Shown: positions 55,345-64,000 of the stretch, piece by piece
How positions within the stretch are numbered: the first letter of the stretch is position 1
Layout of the letters: every line of letters begins with the position of its first letter
From: Spironucleus salmonicida
Taxonomy: Eukaryota; Fornicata; Diplomonadida; Hexamitidae
Length of the DNA: 64,000 bases
Reading direction: 5' to 3'
NCBI GenBank assembly: GCA_000497125.2
Contig: CM035321.1
Span: 1,516,001 to 1,580,000, forward strand
Position numbers and translations under genes: made by a program
Notes under the pieces: generated by a model
Database searches by the model: none
Told to the model about the DNA's origin: nothing
What the model saw: only the letters and a program-made list of their open reading frames with translations

Positions 55345-56517
55345 ATGGAAATTCCACACGCCTCAAGATCCCCATTATTTAATACCTAATAACCAATCTA
55401 ACTTAATCATTATTAGAAATCTTAATCATTGTTTTTAAATCATCTCTTTCTTGAAACTATCAATGTGGATTAGTAAAAAATTGTTGATGCCTTCATATAA
55501 CTTTAGTAGTTTATTCCAATTTTAAAGACAAAAATTGATAAAAATGATACTATTACATTCATATCAAATCCATATCCTATGACTAAAACTCCTCATCTTT
55601 CAACGGCCGAAGATAGTATGAATTTTGTAAATGAGAAATCTTTTAAAGAAATTTAGACTAAAAATCTTTAAGGATATTTTTCATAAGGCAAAACCTCTTA
55701 TTTTCATATATTGGTTAACTAAGCTATATGTGATTCCGAAGGATGTTTCATTATAGCTAAAGAATTTTTAAAATTACTAAATGGAGAAAATATTGAGTTT
55801 CATGAACCAGTATCTTTGCCTGAGTTAATTAATTTTGATATAGGAGAATAGATAGACTTCCCATATACATTCAATGTGGTTAAGTATTTATTTAAACATC
55901 AACCTAGTAATAAGAATTAACTAGAATTTTTTATTGCTGAATTTTCAAAGGAAGAAACCGTATTATTAGAAAAGTTTTGCGATGAAAATAATACTTAATT
56001 GCATATTTTTTGTTAGCTGTCCAGTATTATGTGCAAATTATTTCTGGATAAAACTACACATTGGAAATATGGATTATGTTTCTAAGAAAATATAAATGCA
56101 ATTTAAAGGATCTCTGCAATAAGTGAGAACATTATCATGCAGATTGAGAGAAGCGATCTAGAAGGAGATTTTATTAAAGTTGCATAAGAGGTTTCCGAAT
56201 AATATTTATCATTGAAAAAAGATAATTTTGATAAACATATTAATATATAAAGAAACATAGTTTATTCAGGTGCTAAATTAGAGCAAGATAGTTTCTGTAG
56301 CGATTTCACAAACTATTTTGGAGATATTGAATTAAACTGTCTGAATCATAAAATTGGTAAAGTTAATAAAGAAAAATATGTTAATATTGAAAGTCAACTT
56401 TTCTGTGCAAAGTCTTAGGGTTAACTTTATGGTGTTTTTTGCAACTCATAACAAATGACGGAAAGTTAATAAGTTTGTGATTCATGGAAGAGATTTATTC
56501 TACGAGTTATAATTTGA
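55345..56517 (+). CDS. CoA-dependent acyltransferase / condensation-domain-like protein
   Basis: 390 residues, ATG 55345 to TGA 56515. SYFHILVNQAICDSEGCFII aligns with the active-site region of alcohol acetyltransferase/PapA5/condensation enzymes (hhhxHHxxxDGxxhh), followed by EFHEPVSLPELI, like their P-x-LP block. The catalytic first His (HHxxxD) is Asn-Gln here, so NQAICD replaces HHAxxD; activity is doubtful or the motif differs. The late YGDIELNCLNHKIGKVNKE region fits the second half of such folds. Substrate unknown. Confidence 0.5.
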
Positions 56518-56746
56518 TATGATGAGTTTTACAGTTCTTTGAATATTAACATTAATGTTTATATTTAAATTTAATAATTTATTATGTATCCAAAAAACAA
56601 TCTAAGTTTACCGGAAATCATAAAAAAGTTATATATATAAAAAGTTAAAATAATAATTAAAATAATATTAGGATATCTATACTTTAATATTATATAAGTT
56701 TAATAAAGATTTGCTAATTATTAAATCAAATCCACTCCTTCATAGA

Positions 56747-58402
56747 ATGCCTCTTGAAAACCGCACTAATAATAAAGACACAGCATTTACTACAGAAGAA
56801 CGCAAGGCCAAAAAAATTGTAGCTCGTCTGCCGTATAAAGTAGAGACTATTGAACAGTAATCTGCTCGTGTTCACACCTAAATGAACCACTTAGAGACAC
56901 CCATTGAAAAATGGATGTATCTTACTCGCTTATAGGAGACAAATGAAACTTTGTACTGTTATTATTGCTTAAACCATCTTAAGGAGGTTCTTCCCGTTGT
57001 ATATACCCCCACTGTCGGTACCGCATGCAAAACATACTCAGACATCTGGTAGCAGTGCCCTCGTGGTCTTTATCTTAATAGGTCACACTAGGGTTAAGTC
57101 AAATCTATACTTAAGGATATGAACTACACCCCTCAGATTATCGTTGCTACTGATGGAACCCGTATTCTTGGCCTCGGTGATCTTGGCACTGGTGGCCACC
57201 AAATTTGCGTTGGAAAATTAGCCCTTTATACTCTTGGTGGTGGTTTTGCTCCTGAAAAGACCCTCCCCATCAGCTTTGATTTTGGCTGTAACGTTGATGA
57301 GATCAAAAACAGCGAACATTATCTCGGAATTCCGGAGCCACGAAACAAAGATGCTGTCTATTATGCAATTATCAAGGAAACTATTGATGCAGTTCACGAG
57401 TTATGGCCTGAATGTGTTTTCTAGTTCGAAGATTTCTCGAATGATACCGCTTTCGTTTTGTTGGAAGAGCACAGATCTCGCGCTAAACATCCAGTTTTCA
57501 ATGATGATATTTAAGGTACTGGTTGTATTGCTGCTGCCTCTTTAGCCTCTGCTTTGAAGGCTTGCTCTGTTAAAATGGGGAAGAAGGTTACTGCTCGTGA
57601 ATAGATCTACGTTTTATACGGTGCTGGTGCGGGTGGTATTGGTGTTGCAGATAACATCGCTATGTTGTCTGTTGCAGAAGGTGCTACTGTTGAATAAGCT
57701 AGAAAGTAATTCTACGTTGTTGATACCAAAGGTCTCATTACTAAGGATAGAGCTGATTTCAAGGATGGTTCCATGGCTTCTCACAAGCTTAACTATGCTC
57801 GCGACGATGTTAGCAATAGCGGTCATGTTACTCTTATGGACGTTATTAAGGCTTTCAAGCCTACTACTCTTCTTGGTCTTTCTACCATCCCTAAATCCTT
57901 TAACTAGGAAGTCATTGAGACCGTTTGCTCTTAAGTAGCTCAGCCCCCTATTGTTCTCGCCCTTTCTAACCCTACTGTTAAGTGTGAACTTACTAACTAG
58001 GAGTGTTATGATTTTTCTAAGGGCAAGGCTTTCTATGCCTCTGGATCCCCATTCCCACCTGTCAAAACTACGGATGGTAAGTTTATTGAAACTGCATAAT
58101 GCAATAACTTCTATTGCTTCCCTGGTATTGGTCTTGGTGCCCATCTCTGTGCTGCGTCAGAAATAACTGATCTTATGATAGTTTCTGTTTCCAATGCCAT
58201 TGCTGACTGCATGAGCGAGACTGAACTTGCTTCTGGATAATTATTACCTAAGATTGAAGAAATTCGTGAAGTTTCTGCAAAATGCGCTCTTGCCATCATC
58301 AGATAGGCTGAGAAAGAGGGTAAGGCCACTAAGAAATTGCCTACTTGTGATAATGAATTAATGAAGCTTATCAAAGAGTCTCAGTGGTAGCCACGTTACT
58401 GA
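56747..58402 (+). CDS. malic enzyme
   Basis: 551 residues, ATG 56747 to TGA 58400. Typical of malic enzyme: VVYTPTVGTAC, PRGLYLN, the first dinucleotide region VATDGTRILGLGDLGTGG, substrate/metal block ECVFQFEDFSNDTAF and HPVFNDDIQGTGCI, the second nucleotide fold VLYGAGAGGIGVADNI, VLALSNPT and FPGIGLGAHLC. It converts malate to pyruvate plus CO2 with NAD(P)+; in amitochondriate protists it supplies pyruvate and reducing power. G+C-richer codons and strong conservation suggest high expression. Over 15 TAA/TAG codons sit at plausible Gln positions. Confidence 0.95.
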
Positions 58403-58619
58403 TTTTTGCTCTTTTTATATTTTGTAAATTAATTTTTCTAATCCTCTACTAATAATCATATAATATTAGCCACTGCAACAGTTTCTTTAAGGATAAAAAT
58501 ATACTCGAAACTCACTAAATATATATATAATTACCTAATTTATACAAATTTTAAGTTTCCATTAAAAAAGTTTTATGATCTCAAAATATTTTACATCTGC
58601 TTATCATCATTCATTGAAC

Positions 58620-58850
58620 TCAGATAGTTGAAGCTGCAACCTTAAGCTTTTTAACCAGTATTTTCTAGATAAGCTTAGTACTTATATGGTCTTAATTTTC
58701 CATGATTCTATGCATATTTTTGATATCACAGTCATAAAATTTTTCTATCTTAGTGAGCTTAAACTGAAGACCTTATAAATACCCTGTAGTATGGTCTAGC
58801 TTATTTAATAGCTCCATTAAGGATAAGGTTTAAACTAACTTTACCGTCAT
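58620..58850 (-). CDS. small helical protein, 76 aa
   Basis: Minus strand, ATG 58850 (MTVKLVQTLSLMELLNKLDH) to TGA 58620. Helical, Lys/Leu/Ile-rich, with a possible coiled coil (LQGLQFKLTKIEKFYDCDIK). Resembles the small coiled-coil subunits of kinetochore or dynein complexes only in general character. Family unknown. Confidence 0.45.
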
Positions 58851-58990
58851 TTTGAGAAACTGAGGAAAAAGTCAGTGCTATAAAAATATACAACTAGAAT
58901 GATATATTTTTGAATAGAATCTTAAATATTTTTATATATATTTTAATATAATATTATATATAATATTTTTCAAGTAAAATTTAAATTTTA

Positions 58991-59260
58991 ATGACTTAGT
59001 CTTTAAAAATCACAGATCTTTCGCTTTCACCTGAGACTAGCACAGACAGTACAAAATAATTAAGACCAATCAAATTACTGTATCAGTAAAAACTTAAATC
59101 TCGTTAGTAAAGTTTTGATGGAGAGTAAGATATAATTACCCCAATTTAGTCTGGAATTGAAATACCGGCCGGCTTACCAAAAGATAGCTTAAAGTCTTTC
59201 CGTAAGTACACGAAAGTGGTAGTTGAGTAGGATGAAAACGAGTTAACCTTTGCAGAGTGA
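58991..59260 (+). CDS. small Gln/Ser/Lys-rich protein, 89 aa
   Basis: ATG 58991 (MTQSLKITDLSLSPETSTDS) to TGA 59258. Its start follows an A+T-only spacer directly. Motifs ITPIQSGIEIPAGLPKDS and FRKYTKVVVEQDENEL look conserved. It overlaps the antisense frame at 59083-59510; I judge this gene the likelier of the two within the overlap. Confidence 0.55.
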
Positions 59261-59510
59261 GTTTTATCCATTTGCGATAAGTTATTTTTATCATATGTTT
59301 TAACTATGCATTGTGAATTAATAATTACGTGTTGAGTACAATTTATATCAGTGACCACAACTAATTGTACTAATTTATCTGCTACTGCTTTTTTGTGGGT
59401 TATTTACAATTCTAAAATACTAAACCAGTTATAATTAGCATAATCGGAACAATATATTATTTCTTTACCTAATTTTCAGAGATTTTGTTACATGTAAGTA
59501 TATAATCCAT
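59083..59510 (-). pseudogene. ambiguous minus-strand gene, probable 1-base frameshift
   Basis: From ATG 59510 one frame gives MDYILTCNKISEN. The protein-like text continues in another frame: GKEIIYCSDYANYNWFSIL, KKAVADKLVQLVVVTDINCT and HVIINSQCIVKTYDKNNLSQ, staying open to TGA 59083. One extra A in the run at ~59475 would join the two. It overlaps the plus gene 58991-59260 by 178 bp. Bases 59261-59480 have coding-like composition only on this strand, so a gene here is likely even if its 3' end is uncertain. Family unknown. Confidence 0.4.
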
Positions 59511-59717
59511 TAATATGATAGAGTATAATATTTATAAAGAACACAAGCGTCTATTGACATTTAAATGTTTTTTCAATATATTATCGATAATAATTTTATT
59601 AATTTTAAACAATAAACATGTTTATTATAGATAGTTTAAGTCTTTATGTTCTTAACGATTAATTTAGTGTACTAAATATAAATAAACTATTATATGATAT
59701 ACTGCGATAAATTTAAA

Positions 59718-60092
59718 ATGAAAGAAAAGACATAGTTTATTCCTGATTACTCAAATTATCACGAACTCTCTCAAGATGATCAAAGAATGTGGCGCTTTAC
59801 TAATTTGTATAAAATGACTTAAGATCAGATTATTGATTTTTACGAGGCATGCATTCTACCTTTAGAAAGCGACGAGAAATTAAAGTAGGCGATATTCGAA
59901 GAATTGAGAGCCGATATGCCAAAGGCACTATTAATGAGAGAAGAATTACAGTAAGAGCTAGATGATATGAAATAGCGAAAATTATAGTTTGAAAATGCAA
60001 AAAAGGACGCTGAAACTGATGATGTAAAGAGTATATGTTATACTGACATTATGTAAGAGGAAGAGTAACAATAGATGGAATTAAATGAGTGA
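59718..60092 (+). CDS. MTxxQ-family small protein, A+T-rich copy
   Basis: 124 residues, ATG 59718 (MKEKTQFIPDYSNYHELSQD) to TGA 60090. Core LSQDDQRMWRFTNLYKMTQD then QIIDFYEACILPLES, aligning with the 1778 copy (LSAEERRIWRSDN, RMTQHQVYQFYFDVIAPME), followed by a coiled coil (LQQELDDMKQRKLQFENAKK) and an acidic Gln-rich end. Unlike the 1778 copy it is A+T-rich and uses TAA/TAG for Gln freely. Located 380 bp upstream of IFT38. Confidence 0.8.
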
Positions 60093-60148
60093 GAACAATT
60101 TAAATTTATTAATATTATTTTATATTATATTTAATATTTTAATATTTT

Positions 60149-60304
60149 TCACTTCTTCGAGAAAATTTGTGCTTAACCGCTGTTATCACATCTGCAGTAG
60201 ATAACTTCTTGAATGCACGCATAGATTTTGATGTATACTTACTTAGTATTATCAGCACATTTTCTAAATATTTATTTTGATTTTATATACGTAAAATCAA
60301 ACAT
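60149..60304 (-). CDS. very small basic protein, 51 aa
   Basis: Minus strand, ATG 60304 (MFDFTYIKSKQIFRKCADNT) to TGA 60149. Basic with five Cys (CADN, ACIQEVIYCRCDN). TGA lies exactly where the DNA turns to near-pure A+T, which supports the frame. A second frame here (ATG CGT; MRAFKKLSTADVITAVKHKF) also looks protein-like but lacks a stop near the composition boundary. Confidence 0.35.
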
Positions 60305-60472
60305 GTAAGTTACTATCAACTTTCATTATAAATTACAGTATATAATTAATAATAGTTGAGTAAAATTTATATGAATAAACGACCAAAAATATCATTTTAT
60401 TTTAATGAAAAATGTAGTATTATAATATATTATTATCAACTTAATTATAATTAATTACACTCCAAATTCCGC

Positions 60473-61759
60473 ATGTCATACTCTGAGACAAAGTAGCTTA
60501 CTCATTTACTATCATAACTTAATTTTACTGTACCTGTGTCATTAGATTCTTTTAGAGTTCCTAATTTCCGTTTAACAGCTTAAATTCTGTAGTTTTTGTT
60601 ATCATTGGCACTACCTGACGTTTAGTTATCACATACTATTACTTCATAGGAAGACCGCGTATATTTTGTGACAACTGCTATTTAAGTAGCTCAACAAAGA
60701 CTCCATTTAAAACTTTCAGCTAGAAGACTTTATGCTGCGGATTCTAATGCAGTACGTGAGCTCTTAAAATTAGCAAATGAGCTCTCAAAATATCTCTATC
60801 TAAAACCAGAGGTGTTAGAGGTAGAAGGGCTGTTCGCTGATTTAACAGGTATTGCTGGGGATTTACGAAATGTGTCATCAGACCTTGTAGAGAAGTCGAC
60901 ATAACTTCTTATCAACCTCAGAAACTCAGGAGATAATGCAGCATAAGTAATTAATTAAGCATTATTAAAGTAGCCTGATGTGATGTAGCTATAGCAAGCT
61001 GTATAAAATAGGATCAATGCCCTCTCCGAGGAAACTCGAAGATTTGATGAAGATATGACAACATCACGTAGAGAAAAAATACACTTGTAAGAGTTATTAA
61101 CTTAAAAGACTTCAGATATCTCGAGAATGTAAGACCGTTTAGACTCTATTAGAACTGCTAAGCCTCCTTTCATTGCTGAGCTTGAATAGGTTGAGTCTGA
61201 GCTAACTAAAATCCATAATGAATATGCCAAAAAACATCGCTCTTTATCATATTTAGAGTCTTAGCTTAAATTCTCAGATGCAAAATAGAATAGAAAGCGT
61301 CAGCTTCAGGACTAGGGGCGTAAAAATTTGATCGATATAATAAATAGGAAAGAAAAGGAAGATATTATTGGAGGAGCAGTAGACCCTTTCATGGTCACGC
61401 CAGCACCTAACAAATCTGAGCCTGCTAGACCTATTAACATCATGGAGTAATAAATTCCTGAGGATGAAGAGGAGGAGTACGTTTATGAGGAAGAAGTTGA
61501 TGAAGAAGAATAGGAAGTTGAAAAGAAACCTTAAGGTAGATAGGCCCCCGTTATGAAGGAGGAAAGCGAAGAACTAGTGGAAGAAGATAATGGTGAAGAA
61601 GAATATGAGGAAGAAGGAGAAATAGAAGGGGATGACGCTTTAGATGAAGATTTAGATATAGCTGAAAGTGGAGATGAAGTTGCTGCTGGTGGAGAAGAGT
61701 TATATGAAGGCGAAGAAGAAGAATACGAAGAGGTTGAGGAAGGCGTTGAGGGTTTCTGA
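60473..61759 (+). CDS. IFT38: IFT38 / CLUAP1 homologue (IFT-B)
   Basis: 428 residues, ATG 60473 to TGA 61757. The N-terminal calponin-homology-like domain follows CLUAP1 closely: LLSQLNFTVPVSLDSFRVPN (LGYPRHISMENFRTPNF), PDVQLSHTITSQEDRVYFV (PDVDTEQDRVFFI), LKLSARRLYAADSNAVRELL ([20 protein letters not shown]). Then a coiled coil (RRFDEDMTTSRREKIHLQEL; SIRTAKPPFIAELEQVESEL matches SVRPCFMDEYEKTEEEL) and a Glu-rich tail. IFT38 is a peripheral IFT-B subunit that, with IFT20/54/57, carries cargo into flagella. It implies flagellated stages. Confidence 0.93.
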
Positions 61760-61774
61760 TTCAATATAAATTTT

Positions 61775-62023
61775 TCACATCTGATCTTTCAATTATGTTA
61801 AATAGTCATCAGCTATTTATCCTAATAATTAGGCCGCTTATAGTACTGCTTTTACTGAGCTAACACCTTCTATGGTTTAAACTCTTAATTAAATAGACTC
61901 TTCAGCTGGGTGAGGAACATCATATCCAGCTACTACAACATCAGGATTTTACTATAAACAAAAAGTAAGCGCATTTCCTAGTGTATGATCTTCATCTTAG
62001 AAAACAAAAGTTTTAGCAGACAT
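61775..62023 (-). CDS. RPC19: RNA polymerase I/III shared subunit AC19 (RPAC2)
   Basis: 82 residues, minus strand, ATG 62023 to TGA 61775. TFVFQDEDHTLGNALTFCLQ, NPDVVVAGYDVPHPAEESI and LRVQTIEGVSSVKAVLQAA match the RPB11/AC19 signature (FxxEDHTLGNxLRxxhhxNPxVxFxGYxxPHPxxxxhxhRhQT). AC19 pairs with AC40 as the alpha-like dimer starting Pol I and Pol III assembly. The protein is reduced to the core domain, without the usual N- or C-terminal extension. Its 3' end is 15 bp from that of IFT38. Confidence 0.93.
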
Positions 62024-62089
62024 TAGAAGTGAAAATAAAAAGATATTATTTATATGAATATATTGTTTGTAATATATTTCCAAAATTTA

Positions 62090-63070
62090 ATGTCCATATA
62101 ATTTTCAAACTAAGGGATTACAGGTACACATCCTTTTTTCTATCAAAGACCTACCCGCCCATTTGATTGGTAAGAATTTGCATCAAGAGATATCGATATG
62201 ATTTGTAATAATTCAGATATTTAATAATTAGGACCACTTATTCAATCGCTAGTACACGGTGATTTAAATGCATCATTACAAGGAATTAATGTTCCTGCAT
62301 GGGTTGGAAGAGTTTTTTAAAGTCAATAACTTTTTGCTTAATATTTACTTTATGTACAAGAATAATTATAAATTTAACTTCAACAACCTAGAATCGGTGA
62401 AAAAGAAAACGAAATGTAAGCTTAAATCAATGATTTGAAACGTTAGCTAAAAGCTGAGAGGCAGAAACGGTAAGCAGATACAATGATGTTAAGACTAGCA
62501 AGTTTAAAACCAGAATTAGTAGAACATATGCCAAGATGTTTAGAATGTGGTAAAGCATTTGGAGACTATTAATTTTTAGTTAGTCATTATATGAGAAGGC
62601 ATCCAGGATGTGAGATACCACCACCACCAATGCCTACTATTCCTTTTGAACTTAAATGCAACCATGAACCAGTAAGGGAGATCATCAAAGAAGTCATTGT
62701 TGAAAAACCTGTTTATATTGAAAAAGAAGTCTAGCCACCTAAACCTTAAAGTACATCGCAGACGGAGTCTGATATTTTTTTAACCGCTAAAGAACTAAAG
62801 TAGTAAACAAATTTCTCAGATGAACCATTAATTCTAAACTAAGGTGTTTATTAATCCTCACCTCAATTTTTCTAAACTGGAACCTATCACGCAACGCCAG
62901 CATAAAACTCTTAATTTAACGCAGGGTATAAGCTACCAAATAGTCAATAACTTTCAAATATTTAACTAGGTACGTATCGTCCAGATGATGATTCATTTAC
63001 ATGCGCATTTCAACATTCTCCTGCGGAAATTGCTGCGATAAGGGCCTAACTAGAAAGGCAAATATAATGA
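62090..63070 (+). CDS. DZIP1: DZIP1/Iguana-like zinc-finger protein
   Basis: 326 residues, ATG 62090 to TGA 63068. N-terminus PFFYQRPTRPFDWQEFASRD / IDMICNNSDIQQLGPLIQSL follows the DZIP1 pattern FxFxxRxxxhDWRxIxxhDhDxhxxxxDhxxLQxxhxxh; then VGRVFQSQQLFAQYLLYVQE (compare hhKhFRhxQLhxEYLLhxQ), a coiled coil, and one C2H2 finger CLECGKAFGDYQFLVSHYMR-RH. The C-terminus is a Gln/Tyr-rich disordered tail. DZIP1 proteins sit at the basal body/transition zone, acting in ciliogenesis. It is encoded next to IFT38 and AC19. Confidence 0.8.
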
Positions 63071-63080
63071 AGCAGATTTT

Positions 63081-63320
63081 TCACTTTAATTTTTAAATTT
63101 CCTCATCAATATTAGGGTAAGATTATTGTATTTATTAGAACACTGTTTCTTCGCCATATACATCTTCTAATGGTTAAATAACGAGAGAGTAAAATACTGA
63201 GATCTGGTCATCTGTCATCTTAGGGATTTCATTTTTTAGGAAACTATTCTTATCTTCCTACGGCATACGGGCGTAAATCCTCGGATCGCGCATAATTAAA
63301 GCAAATTACTCTGCATCCAT
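63081..63320 (-). CDS. MTxxQ-family small protein, short copy
   Basis: 79 residues, minus strand, ATG 63320 (MDAEQFALIMRDPRIYARM) to TGA 63081. Core ARMPQEDKNSFLKNEIPKMT / DDQISVFYSLVIQPLEDVYG aligns with the 1778 and 59718 proteins (MTxxQhxxFYxxxhxPhE). The WRxxN tryptophan is replaced (SFLKN) and the coiled coil is shortened to ~20 residues. Its stop is 10 bp from that of the convergent DZIP1-like gene. Confidence 0.75.
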
Positions 63321-63364
63321 TTTAATAATTTTAGTAAATAATACTATATAATAAAATTCACTAA

Positions 63365-64000
63365 TCATTCTTTTGCTTTTAGAGTAAATTTCTTTACCTA
63401 ACTAGGTGGTGGTACCCGTATTTCCACTTTCAGCTCAACATCATATCCCCATAGTTTACCTAGTTTTTCCCGTATATTATCCTTTTGTTAGTTAAAATCT
63501 TCTGTTTCAGTAATAAACATTCCAATAGTCTCCAATCTAATTTAATTCACATTATAACCTTTAGATTAACTGATAACTTTACATGTATCATGCAAATTAA
63601 ATAAATCTAACTCAATATCGATATCATTTAATAGATCTTCCACTTCCTCATCAGATTTAAAATAGTCTAATTTCCTTACTAAAACTTATTAGCAAGTATC
63701 ACTTTTATGACTCAGAGATTTCTACGCTATATAAAACTAATTTTTTCGCTCCGGTTATTTACTTTTGCTTACTTAAGCTTGATTTACTACATCAGCAACA
63801 CAGCTCTCTAACAACTAAAAAAGCTTCTATATAACATCTTTTTCATTGTTATGCTGAAAACTGACAATTTCACCATATTCATACCTAAGTATTTTACAAT
63901 CAAATTGACGTTTTTAACTAATTATTTCAAATAACAGATTTTAATTAGCATTTTTTGTATTGAAAATGACATTGGCAATATCGAAAATAGCTTTTTTAAT
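63365..64000 (-). CDS. hypothetical protein, C-terminal 211 aa (5' beyond window)
   Basis: Minus strand, open from base 64000 in frame to TGA 63365; the start lies right of the window. Hydrophobic-charged alternation suggests a folded domain (IKKAIFDIANVIFN, LLFEIISQKRQFDCKILR, KLFQLLESCVADVVNQA) and a C-terminal beta-rich part (YDVELKVEIRVPPPSQ) ending basic. No recognised motif. Confidence 0.7.

Noticed and set aside
57614-58144. 176-codon minus-strand frame
   Set aside because: Antisense of malic enzyme.
61531-61764. Ser/Pro/Tyr-rich minus-strand frame
   Set aside because: Antisense of the Glu-rich tail of IFT38.
1-64000. CRISPR arrays, bacterial operons or phage modules
   Set aside because: No regularly spaced direct repeats; gene content is plainly eukaryotic nuclear.

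Overview
This is a stretch of nuclear DNA from a single-celled eukaryote that reads TAA and TAG as glutamine and stops only at TGA. Dozens of genes run through TAA/TAG at positions where Gln is natural, and every convincing gene ends at TGA (CCT2, malic enzyme, glucokinase, IFT38, VPS15, SPO11). Genes are packed on both strands, often 10-60 bp apart, separated by spacers that are nearly pure A+T. No gene I read needs an intron. This code, the lack of introns, a bacterial-type glucokinase, malic enzyme, an NFU-type Fe-S protein, several SANT/Myb proteins, an E2F-like protein and a ciliary gene set fit a hexamitid diplomonad (Hexamita/Trepomonas/Spironucleus group) best. A ciliate is the main alternative, but the absence of introns argues against it. 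The species assignment is inference.

Layout. 1-2.5 kb: the end of eIF3a, then a GC-rich island with a small protein of a family present three times here and a frameshifted gene. 4-12.7 kb: a SET-domain methyltransferase, unknown proteins, a Rag-like GTPase split over three frames and two coiled-coil genes. 12.8-24.2 kb: VPS15, a Myb-like protein, glucokinase, palmitoyl-protein thioesterase, a pseudokinase, SPO11 and a prefoldin-like protein. 24.4-37.5 kb: a large unknown protein, an MFS protein, two more SANT/Myb proteins, a PROPPIN, an E2F-like winged helix and a helical-repeat protein. 37.5-48.5 kb: a SHIPPO-repeat protein, an IPK1-like kinase, CCT2, NFU1, a profilin-like protein, uS3, a GC-rich convergent pair, a hexose transporter and a phosducin-like protein. 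48.6-64 kb: a PIAS-type SUMO ligase, V-ATPase subunit C, Pol I subunit RPA49, an acyltransferase, malic enzyme, IFT38, AC19, DZIP1-like and a truncated gene at the right edge.

Functional themes. Carbohydrate metabolism: hexose transporter, glucokinase, malic enzyme. Phosphoinositide, endosome and autophagy functions: VPS15, PROPPIN, V-ATPase C, possibly the Rag-like GTPase. Chaperoning: CCT2, phosducin-like, prefoldin-like. Flagellum: IFT38, DZIP1-like, SHIPPO and possibly coiled-coil proteins. Nuclear: SPO11, SET, PIAS, RPA49, AC19, three SANT/Myb proteins, E2F-like. These are scattered housekeeping genes rather than operons. The most unusual items are the three-member MTxxQ family with members of very different base composition, catalytic-residue losses in VPS15, SPO11 and a CMGC-like kinase, and several probable single-base frameshifts. 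No tRNA, rRNA, CRISPR array or transposon was recognised.
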